DNA of 8,516 bases from contig DUJI01000251.1 of the NCBI GenBank assembly GCA_013329855.1, forward strand, positions 1 through 8,516. The letters are read 5' to 3'. Below, one piece after another: positions 1 to 5,830 of this stretch (position 1 is the stretch's first letter; the number at the start of each line of letters is the position of its first letter). This DNA is from Thermoplasmata archaeon (GTDB taxonomy: Archaea > Thermoplasmatota > Thermoplasmata > RBG-16-68-12). Under the pieces are notes generated by a model. It was not told the DNA's origin. It worked only from the letters and a program-made list of their open reading frames with translations, and searched no databases. The position numbers and the translations under genes are program-made.

Positions 1-1314
1 GGCACTCAGGTGTTTGACCACAGCGTCAATCTGACGACGCCGGAGTCTGACCTGCGGATTCAGATCCAAACGGACCCGAGGTATGCGCCGTTCGTCGCAC
101 GCGCGCAGCGGCGGGTCGTGCTCGGCGTCGCGATGCCCGTCGCGGCAGTGGAAGACGTGCTCCAGGGCATGTCCATCACGGACATGGAGACGGGCATGCC
201 GCGCCCCGCCACGACGAAGGACCTCGCGGACATCGCGCGCCTCGCCGACGCGCTCGATCCGATCGACGCGGTCTGGCCTCTCGTGACGACGTCGGACGTT
301 CCCGCCCACGCGCAGTTCGCGAACGAGCTCTGGGTGTGCCTGCAGAACACGACGAAGCACATCTTGGGCTCCGCGGGCTCCGGCACCCTGGGGGTTTCCG
401 ACGCGAAGACCCAGATCGCGCTCGGGGCCCTCGTGGCCGGAGGCCGGGACGCCTTGGAGAAGCGGCCCCTGTTCTCCATCCTCAGCTGCCCCATCGCGCC
501 CCTGTCCTTCGAGCAGGGGGCCGTGGAGGCCCAGATCGAGTACGCGCGCGCGGGCATCCCGGTCATCGGCATGTCCATGTGCATGGGCGGGATGACCGCG
601 CCCGTCACCCTGGCAGGGACCCTCGTCACCCTGAATGCGGAAGCCCTCGCGAGCCTCGTGATCACGCAGAGCGCGGCGCCGGGCGCGCCCCACATCTACT
701 GCTCCGAGGCCACCATGGCGGACATGACCACGGGGTTCATCGGATACCGCGGCCCCGAGGCGCCCATGGTCTTCACGGCCGCGGCCCAGATGGCCCGGCG
801 CTACGGGCTGCCGCGGATGACGGGGATCATCGGGGTCGACGCGCCGCGTCCCGGCGTGGACATTCCGTTCGGGGAGCTCGCGGCGCTCATGCTCACGACC
901 ATGTCGGGGACGGACTTGTGCTCCGGGGTCGGCGGGCTCAACCTGGACGCGGGCTGCTCCCTGGAGCAGATGGTCATCGATGCGGTCAACTGGGAGGAGT
1001 ACCGCGCCTACATGCGGCCCTTCTCCGTGGACGAGGCGTCCGCGGCCCTCGACGTGATCCGCGAGGTCGGGGCCGGCGGCTCGTTCCTGAGCCATCCGCA
1101 CACGACGAAACACTTCCGGAGCCAGCTCTTCTTCCGCAGCAAGAAGGCGAAGGCCTATGGCGCGACCATGTCGACGGGCATGGTGGCCGACGCCCGCGAC
1201 ATCGTGCGGAAGACCCTGCGGGAGCACACCGTGGAGCCGCTCGATGCGAAGGCGCTTGCCCGGGGAGACGACATCCTCCGCCGGTATGGGGACGCCGCGC
1301 CAGCGCCGCTGTAG
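1..1314 (+). CDS. Trimethylamine methyltransferase (MttB) superfamily protein, 5' partial
   Basis: Members of this superfamily move a methyl group from a methylated amine (trimethylamine, glycine betaine or similar) to the cobalt of a corrinoid protein in the cytoplasm. The frame is open to base 1. The first possible start is a GTG at base 10, but the visible 434-437 residues lack part of the N-terminal region usual for a family of about 470-500, so that valine is probably internal. Counting from it, family signatures are a DMETG-RP-T-DLADIARLADAL block (59-82), CPIAPLSFEQGA (160-171), GGMTAPVTLAGTLVTLNAEAL (193-213), DMTTGFIGYRGPEA (238-251), the CSGVGGLNLDAGCSLEQMVID stretch (304-324) and DVIREVGAGGSFLSHPHTTKHFR (348-370). 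There is no in-frame TAG before the terminal TAG, so this is a non-pyrrolysine homologue, closer in type to the MtgB group. The substrate is unknown. No corrinoid protein or reactivase gene is visible nearby. The loop at 188-195 (MSMCMGGM) is unusually rich in Met and Cys. Confidence 0.88.
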   Translation, partial: GTQVFDHSVNLTTPESDLRIQIQTDPRYAPFVARAQRRVVLGVAMPVAAVEDVLQGMSITDMETGMPRPATTKDLADIARLADALDPIDAVWPLVTTSDVPAHAQFANELWVCLQNTTKHILGSAGSGTLGVSDAKTQIALGALVAGGRDALEKRPLFSILSCPIAPLSFEQGAVEAQIEYARAGIPVIGMSMCMGGMTAPVTLAGTLVTLNAEALASLVITQSAAPGAPHIYCSEATMADMTTGFIGYRGPEAPMVFTAAAQMARRYGLPRMTGIIGVDAPRPGVDIPFGELAALMLTTMSGTDLCSGVGGLNLDAGCSLEQMVIDAVNWEEYRAYMRPFSVDEASAALDVIREVGAGGSFLSHPHTTKHFRSQLFFRSKKAKAYGATMSTGMVADARDIVRKTLREHTVEPLDAKALARGDDILRRYGDAAPAPL

Positions 1315-1332
1315 TGCACGCTGCGGGCCGAC

Positions 1333-3753
1333 TCAGGATGGCCGCGCGGGGGCCGCCGCCGGTCCACCGTAGCGCGTGATGGTCTCGGCCATCTCCGCGA
1401 GCCGGCGGCCCACGCGGTCGTTGATGGAGCCCGGCTCGAAGCCGCCTTCGGGCAGCGCGGCGCCTGCCCGCACGCCCGTGAGGACCTCGATGCCCTCGTC
1501 GATCGTGCGGACCGCGTAGACGCGGAACTTCCCGGCGCGGACCGCCTCCACGACCTCCTCGTCCAGCATGAGGTGCTGCACGTTGCTCGCTGGAATCATG
1601 ACCCCCTCGTCGCCCCGGAGGCCTTTCGCCTTGCAGACGTGGTAGAAGCCCTCAATCTTCTCATTGGCCCCGCCGATGGCCTGCACCTCGCCCTTCTGGT
1701 TCACGGAGCCCGTGACCGCGAGGTTCTGGCGGATGGGCACCCCGGACAGGGCGGACAGGATCGCGTACAGCTCCGTGCTCGAGGCGCTGTCCCCGTCCAC
1801 GCCACCGTAGCTCTGCTCGAAGACGAGGCGGCAGGCCAGGCTCAGCGGCCGGTCCCTCGCGTAGCGTTCCGCGAGGAAACCCGAGAGGATGAGCACGCCC
1901 TTCGTGTGGATCTGGCCGCCCAGCTTCGCCTCGCGCTCGATGTCGATGATCCCCTCACGCCCCAAGGCGATACTCGCCGTGACGCGGGACGGCTGCCCGA
2001 ACTCGAAGTCGCCCAGGCTGAGGACCGCGAGGCCGTTCACTTGGCCCACCCTCGACCCATCCGTGTCGATCAGCAGGATGCCGCGGGCCACCATCTCCTT
2101 CGTCTTCTCGTCCGCGAGGTTGGACCGGTACACCTTCTCTCGCAGCGCCTTCCGGATGTGGGCGTCGGAGATCAGGTCGGCCCCGTCTTCCGTGGCGTAG
2201 TAGTCCGCCTCGCGCACCACGTCGGAGATCTCGGAGAAGCGCGTGGACAGCTTGGCCTGGTCCTCCGCGAGACGCGAGCCATGCTCCACGACCTTGGCCA
2301 CGGCCGGCCCATCCAGGTGATGGAGGCCCTCGGACGTGCAGAGGGCGTTCAGGAAGCGGCCGTACAGCTCGACGTTCGTGGCGTTCCGCGGAATCGTCTC
2401 GTCGAACTGGGCCTTGACCTTGAAGAGGGGCGGAAAGTCCGGGTCCTCCGTGTAGAGGAGCTGGTATACCGAAGGGTCGCCGATCAGGATCACCTTGGCG
2501 TCGAGCGGGATGGGCTCCGGGGTGAGGCTCTTCGTGTTGGACATCCCGAGGCGCTCGCCCGTTTCTTCGATGAGAATCCGACCCGACTGAAGCGCGCGTT
2601 TCAGGCCGTCATACGAGGCGGGGTTCTTCGCGAGCTCGTCGATGCGCACGATGAGATATCCACCGTTTGCCCGATGGATGGCGCCGCCTTTGATCAGCGT
2701 GAAATCCGTGGAGAGCACGCCCATGCGCGCCTCGTTCTGGACTCGCCCGAAGAGGTTGTTGTACGTGGGATTCGCCTCGTAGACGATCGGGGCACCCTTC
2801 GTGTCCGTGTTGTCGGCGATGACGTTGACCTGGTAGCGGCGGAGGATGGACGCCTTCACCTCGGAATCCACGGGCTCCTTGCTCTCCCCGGGAGCCTCGG
2901 GCCCCGGGATGGCGAACGCCGGCGCGTTCTCCAAGATGTCGTCCCGGAGGCCCGTCAGGTAGTTCTCCACCCCGGGGACGTCCTTGTAACGGTCCCGCAG
3001 CGTCCCGAGCAGGTGGTCGATGGCGAAGTGGACCGCTTGGTCCTGGAGGGCGCGCACCGCGTCCCGGGTCTTGAGGTCGAGCTCGGCGAGCTGCCGCCCG
3101 ACCTTCTCGAACTTCTCCCGGACCCCGTCGCTGTTCTTCCCGAGCTGATCCCGGACGGCCGGAGGGAGGCCCTGGACCTCCTCCGGGGTCAGGGGACGCC
3201 CGTTCCGGGCGGGCACGATGTTGATGCCCGCGGACGTCACCTGGACGGCGAACCCGAGCGCCGCGGCGTCCTTGCCGAACTGCTCGAGTATCTGCCGACG
3301 CTGGCCGTCCGCCTCCTTGAGGGCCGCGTCCTGACGGGCGGCGAGATCCTCGCTGCCGAGGGCCGCTGGGACGACGCGCTGGACTTGATCGACGAACGCC
3401 TCGACCTCGCTCTGGAACGCACGGACCATCCCCGGGGGGAAGGTCAGGGCGTGCGGCTCGTAGGGGTTCCGGAAGTTGTTCACATAGCACCAGTCCGCCG
3501 GTGTGGGCCTTTCTCGGGAGATGGCCTCAAGATAGCGGCGGACGACGACGTTCTTCCCGCTCCCTGGCTCGCCCGCGGCGTAGATGTTGAACCCTTTCCC
3601 CTTCACGTGGAGCCCGAACTTCAATGCGCGGAGGGCGCGGTCCTGGCCGATGACCTCGGTCGAGGGGGTCAGGTCCGCGGTCGTATCGCAGTTCACGGAA
3701 TCCGGGGAGCAGACGAGACGCAGCTTCTCGGGAGGAAGCCCCGCAATCGGCAT
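1333..3753 (-). CDS. Lon-like ATP-dependent protease (COG1067 / AAA_32 type)
   Basis: This 806-residue protein is a soluble AAA+ serine protease that would unfold and degrade proteins with ATP. The N-terminus (LPPEKLRLVCSPDS, then VIGQDRALRALKFGL at 34-48) is the standard start of the family. The Walker A loop is GEPGSGKN (61-68), with Asn where Thr or Ser is usual. A helical, probably coiled-coil insertion follows (about 110-280). The HRANGGYLIVRIDEL stretch (360-374) carries the Walker B acidic pair D372-E373, and ILIGDPSVYQLLY (422-434) is the likely sensor region. The C-terminal Lon protease domain (about 560-765) has the catalytic Ser in GVDGDSASS (S656) and Lys in GGANEKIEGF (K699). The 43-residue spacing is the same as in E. 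coli Lon (S679/K722), so the peptidase site looks intact. It has no membrane segment, unlike archaeal LonB. It lies downstream of L11 on the same strand after 123 bases and converges with the methyltransferase gene. No in-frame ATG lies close upstream, which supports the ATG at 3753. Confidence 0.93.
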   Translation of the reverse strand: MPIAGLPPEKLRLVCSPDSVNCDTTADLTPSTEVIGQDRALRALKFGLHVKGKGFNIYAAGEPGSGKNVVVRRYLEAISRERPTPADWCYVNNFRNPYEPHALTFPPGMVRAFQSEVEAFVDQVQRVVPAALGSEDLAARQDAALKEADGQRRQILEQFGKDAAALGFAVQVTSAGINIVPARNGRPLTPEEVQGLPPAVRDQLGKNSDGVREKFEKVGRQLAELDLKTRDAVRALQDQAVHFAIDHLLGTLRDRYKDVPGVENYLTGLRDDILENAPAFAIPGPEAPGESKEPVDSEVKASILRRYQVNVIADNTDTKGAPIVYEANPTYNNLFGRVQNEARMGVLSTDFTLIKGGAIHRANGGYLIVRIDELAKNPASYDGLKRALQSGRILIEETGERLGMSNTKSLTPEPIPLDAKVILIGDPSVYQLLYTEDPDFPPLFKVKAQFDETIPRNATNVELYGRFLNALCTSEGLHHLDGPAVAKVVEHGSRLAEDQAKLSTRFSEISDVVREADYYATEDGADLISDAHIRKALREKVYRSNLADEKTKEMVARGILLIDTDGSRVGQVNGLAVLSLGDFEFGQPSRVTASIALGREGIIDIEREAKLGGQIHTKGVLILSGFLAERYARDRPLSLACRLVFEQSYGGVDGDSASSTELYAILSALSGVPIRQNLAVTGSVNQKGEVQAIGGANEKIEGFYHVCKAKGLRGDEGVMIPASNVQHLMLDEEVVEAVRAGKFRVYAVRTIDEGIEVLTGVRAGAALPEGGFEPGSINDRVGRRLAEMAETITRYGGPAAAPARPS

Positions 3754-3781
3754 GGTCGCACCGCGAGCAGCCCACGGCGAC

Positions 3782-3796
3782 TGAAGTACATGAAGT
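3782..3796 (-). promoter_or_regulatory. Possible weak promoter for the Lon-like protease
   Basis: The 123-base gap between L11 and the protease (3754-3876) is GC-rich except for this short patch, which reads CTTCATGTACTTCA on the minus strand and repeats CTTCA. A TATA-like box here would place transcription about 10-15 bases before the protease ATG. A partial ribosome binding match (GGTG) lies about 5 bases before that ATG. The match to an archaeal TATA consensus is poor, so the protease may instead be read through from L11. I see no gene or strong hairpin in the rest of the gap. Confidence 0.2.
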
Positions 3797-3876
3797 CGAG
3801 TGTGCCCGCGACGCTCGATCGGGCGGGAGCCGGCAGAAGCACGGACCTGCGGGCGGCCGGGAACGTCGTCTGCGCT

Positions 3877-4356
3877 TCAGTCCGCGAGCTTCGCGTCGTA
3901 CGTGCCCGCCTTAATCTCTTTGGCCGTCTCCTTGGCGGGCTTGCCCTCGACGCTCACACCCATGGAGACGCACGTCCCGACGACCTCGAGGACACGGGCC
4001 TTCAGGCTCTGGGCCTGCATGACGTCCGTCTTCATGTTGGCCACCTTGATCGCCTGGGCCAGGGACAGGTTCCCGACGCGCGTCTTGCCCGCGTCGCCGG
4101 AGCCCTTCTCGATCTTCAGCTCCTTCGTGATCAGGGCGGAGGTCGGCGGCGTGCCGACCGTGATCGTGTACGCCTTCGTCTTGGGGTCGATGACCAAGGT
4201 GACGGGGACCTTCATCCCCTCGAAGGCCTTCGTCTTCTCGTTGATCGCCTTGATGATCTCGACGATGTTCACGCCGAGGGGGCCCAGGGCGGGGCCCAGG
4301 GGCGCGCCGGGCGTCGCCTTGCCGCCGTCCACGAGGACATCGAGTTTCTCGGCCAT
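3877..4356 (-). CDS. rpl11: Archaeal large-subunit ribosomal protein L11 (uL11)
   Basis: L11 binds the GTPase-associated region of 23S rRNA and forms the base of the ribosomal stalk, where elongation factors dock. The product is 159 residues, the usual archaeal length. The N-terminal domain carries the PGAPLGPALGPLGVN signature (16-30) followed by INEKTKAFEGMKVPV (38-52). The C-terminal rRNA-binding domain contains TPPTSALITKELKIEKGSG (69-87), VGNLSLAQ (94-101) and VVGTCVSMGVSVEG (125-138). The reading frame stays open far upstream, to about 5448, but homology begins at the ATG at 4356, which also has a GAGGT ribosome binding site 7 bases before it. The upstream part of that frame is antisense to the DUF998 gene and is not coding. 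The gene stands alone: L1, L10, L12, NusG and SecE, its frequent archaeal neighbours, are not adjacent. Confidence 0.97.
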   Translation of the reverse strand: MAEKLDVLVDGGKATPGAPLGPALGPLGVNIVEIIKAINEKTKAFEGMKVPVTLVIDPKTKAYTITVGTPPTSALITKELKIEKGSGDAGKTRVGNLSLAQAIKVANMKTDVMQAQSLKARVLEVVGTCVSMGVSVEGKPAKETAKEIKAGTYDAKLAD

Positions 4357-4363
4357 GGGAGGA

Positions 4364-4368
4364 ACCTC
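4364..4368 (-). promoter_or_regulatory. Ribosome binding site of L11
   Basis: GAGGT on the minus strand lies 7 bases before the ATG at 4356 and pairs with the anti-Shine-Dalgarno end of archaeal 16S rRNA. It decides the start of L11 within a frame that runs open much further upstream. Confidence 0.6.
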
Positions 4369-4396
4369 AGTGGGGTCGCCTGACCGAGCCGCCCGA

Positions 4397-4409
4397 CATA
4401 AACGTTTCG
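4397..4409 (-). promoter_or_regulatory. Archaeal-type promoter (BRE/TATA) of L11
   Basis: On the minus strand this reads CGAAA then CGTTTATG, an AT-rich box in very GC-rich surroundings, in the order purine-rich BRE then TATA-like element. With the usual spacing of about 25 bases, transcription would start near 4375, giving a leader of about 20 bases that holds the GAGGT site. The core includes the perfect palindrome AAACGTTT (4400-4407). The same patch could serve the divergent DUF998 gene on the other strand, as no other AT-rich box stands out in the 108-base gap. The site rests on pattern and position only. Confidence 0.45.
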
Positions 4410-4464
4410 CCTCGCGGGGAGCGCGGGGGCAAGGGTTAACCGGGATGGAGTCATCGGCGCGACC

Positions 4465-5091
4465 GTGGTCCGGATCGAGCCGCGGACGGGCGCCCTGTTC
4501 GGCTTCGCCGCGGTGGCCGTGTGGGTCGTCCTCTACCTCGTCGCGGCGCTCTCCACGCCGGGCTACACGATCACGGGGAACCGACTCAGCGATCTGGGGA
4601 ACCCGAGCCGGCCCGCGGACTGGGTGTTCAACTCCGCGTGCATCCTGGCGGGCCTCTTCTTCCTGCCGTTTGCCTCGGGCCTGGGAGCGGGCATGCGGGA
4701 ATGGATGCGCCGCGTCGGCTCGTATCTGCTCTCGCTGGCGGCCATCTTCCTCGTCCTCCTCGGCATCTTCCACGAGGAATCGCCGTACAACCTGCACTTC
4801 ATCTTCTCCGCGCTCTTCTTCATCCTCTTCATGATGGCCATCAGCCACTACGCGGTCGGGATGTGGCGCAACCCGCGGTACGGCAAGGTCTCGGGGATCC
4901 TGTCCGTCATCGCGAGCGGTCTGGCGCTCCTGTTCATCGTCGCGGTGGTCGTGGAGGCTGTGGGTGGCGTCCCCATCGCGGGCGGCGTGGTCTCCAACGT
5001 GCTCGAGCACGTCACGGTTTTCGCGGGGCTCGCGTGGGCCGGGTGGAACGGGGTCCGTCTCTTCGCGATGGGACGGAGCCGCCAGGACTAG
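4465..5091 (+). CDS. DUF998 family integral membrane protein
   Basis: A 208-residue membrane protein with six predicted helices at about 8-30, 53-75, 83-103, 110-133, 142-167 and 176-200. The DUF998 pattern is clear: after helix 1 comes NRLSDLGNPSRPADWVFN (39-56), then a G-L-LPFA-GLGAG segment in helix 2, and LLGIFHEESPYNLHFIFSALFF (98-119) joining helices 3 and 4, with conserved-looking H103, E104 and H111. The family has no established biochemical function, and none can be read from the sequence. The start is taken as the GTG at 4465. The nearby ATG at 4445 is in another frame, and no other usable start lies upstream in frame. The ribosome binding site is poor (GGAG at 4447-4450, 14 bases away). 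The gene diverges from L11 and converges with the next membrane protein. It ends in TAG. Confidence 0.85.
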   Translation: MVRIEPRTGALFGFAAVAVWVVLYLVAALSTPGYTITGNRLSDLGNPSRPADWVFNSACILAGLFFLPFASGLGAGMREWMRRVGSYLLSLAAIFLVLLGIFHEESPYNLHFIFSALFFILFMMAISHYAVGMWRNPRYGKVSGILSVIASGLALLFIVAVVVEAVGGVPIAGGVVSNVLEHVTVFAGLAWAGWNGVRLFAMGRSRQD

Positions 5092-5107
5092 CGGGCCGCG
5101 CCCGGGC
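5092..5107. terminator. Small GC hairpin between convergent genes
   Basis: Directly after the DUF998 stop, CGGGC-CGC-GCCCG (5092-5104) can form a five-pair stem with a three-base loop, overlapping the palindrome GCCCGGGC (5100-5107). It sits in the 34-base gap between two convergent genes, where a terminator is expected. There is no T-run on either side, and such hairpins arise easily by chance in GC-rich DNA, so support is weak. Confidence 0.2.
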
Positions 5108-5125
5108 TCTGCGTCGGTTCGGTGA

Positions 5126-5701
5126 TCAGAGGGGGGTACGCGGTAGCTGCGGTCGGTGGAGGAAAAGCGCGATTCCGTAGAGGGCAAGGACCAGCCCCAA
5201 CGTCTGGACCATGCCGGTGACGAAATCGACGAGGTAGACGAGCCTCTGGCCCTCGAAGCTGATGGCGAGAAGCATGACGACGTCGCCTCCGAGGAAGGCC
5301 CCATAGCCGGCCACGTAAAGGCCCGCGCCGAGAAGCACCAAGGACGCGGCGCTTCGCCGGGTGCCCGAAACGGGCGGCCGACTCGGGAAGGCTGCGACCG
5401 GCTCGGTGCCCGGAACGAAACCGGGTACGAGCGCTCGCTCGCCGACACGGATCCTCAGGGCGATTCCGTACAGCATGAGGAAGAACCCAATGGCGTACAC
5501 GACCATGCCGATGAACGAGGCGATGCTCGCAAGCGTCGACCATTCAAGGCCGCTCAGGTAGTAGTAGGGATAGTTGATGGCGAAGTAGAGCGTCCATGTG
5601 TAACCCAGGGCGTCGCCGACCAGGAGAAGCACGGCACCCGCAAGGACGAAGGTCAACGATCGGGGTCGTACCGAAACCCGGTTCGGCGGGTAAGACTGCA
5701 T
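5126..5701 (-). CDS. Four-helix membrane protein with two similar halves, unknown function
   Basis: I do not recognise the family of this 191-residue protein. Hydrophobic segments lie at about 16-37, 57-82, 118-148 (possibly with a turn inside) and 155-181. A Pro-rich hydrophilic linker (about 90-116) separates the halves. The halves look alike: the second helix pair ends FIGMVVYAIGFFLMLYGIAL (63-82) in the first half and FVTGMVQTLGLVLALYGIAL (160-179) in the second. The helix before each is also similar (FVLAGAVLLLVGDA, 18-31; LVLLGAGLYVAGYG, 121-134). This points to an internal duplication of a two-helix unit. The first half carries an aromatic loop, INYPYYYLSGLEW (42-54), before its second helix. 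The short tails give no signal peptide or catalytic motif. GGAG lies too close to the ATG to be a good ribosome binding site, so a near-leaderless transcript is possible. The gene converges with the DUF998 gene. Confidence 0.75.
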   Translation of the reverse strand: MQSYPPNRVSVRPRSLTFVLAGAVLLLVGDALGYTWTLYFAINYPYYYLSGLEWSTLASIASFIGMVVYAIGFFLMLYGIALRIRVGERALVPGFVPGTEPVAAFPSRPPVSGTRRSAASLVLLGAGLYVAGYGAFLGGDVVMLLAISFEGQRLVYLVDFVTGMVQTLGLVLALYGIALFLHRPQLPRTPL

Positions 5702-5733
5702 CGCTCCACCGTGCCGAGAAGCCGATGCGGAGG

Positions 5734-5740
5734 ATGATAA
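5734..5740 (-). promoter_or_regulatory. Possible TATA box for the four-helix membrane protein
   Basis: On the minus strand the patch ACCTTATCATCC holds an AT-rich TTATCAT core, the only such patch in the upstream gap. It lies about 35 bases before the ATG at 5701, so transcription would start roughly 10 bases before the gene, in keeping with the lack of a properly spaced ribosome binding site. No clear BRE is visible. Confidence 0.3.
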
Positions 5741-5773
5741 GGTCTGGTCCCGACAGTAACGGCTGCTTCACTA

Positions 5774-5824
5774 GCGCCCACATCGGGGAGTCAAACCTGG
5801 CCGCCGCCGGTGGGATCCGGGCGC
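5774..5824. repeat. Inverted repeat downstream of rocD
   Basis: In the 129-base gap after rocD (5702-5830), GCGCCC (5774-5779) is matched by GGGCGC (5819-5824). An alternative inner pairing is CCCAC (5777-5781) with GTGGG (5810-5814), and a small CCGG-loop-CCGG lies at 5807-5820. The structure would fold in the rocD transcript just past its stop and could act as a 3' end or processing element. It has no T-run and may be a chance product of GC richness. I see nothing else in this gap except the promoter-like patch at 5734-5740. Confidence 0.25.
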
Positions 5825-5830
5825 AGGCGC

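Noticed and set aside
336..1379. A 347-codon open frame overlapping the methyltransferase in another frame.
   Set aside because: It is a GC-rich shadow dominated by Arg, Gly, Ala and His, while the overlapping frame carries clear family motifs.
1312..4383. The frame of the methyltransferase stays open after its TAG stop for about 1,020 more codons, which could suggest amber readthrough or a pyrrolysine codon.
   Set aside because: The methyltransferase homology is complete before the TAG, and the following frame is the antisense shadow of the Lon-like protease and L11, with low-complexity Arg/Val/Leu/Asp-rich content. High GC makes such long antisense frames common.
1573..4383. A 936-codon open frame on the + strand.
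   Set aside because: It lies opposite the protease and L11, both of which have full-length family motifs, and its own translation shows no recognisable domain.
4357..5448. An N-terminal extension of about 360 residues on L11.
   Set aside because: L11 homology starts at the ATG at 4356 with a ribosome binding site. The extension is antisense to the DUF998 gene and is charged, repetitive shadow sequence.
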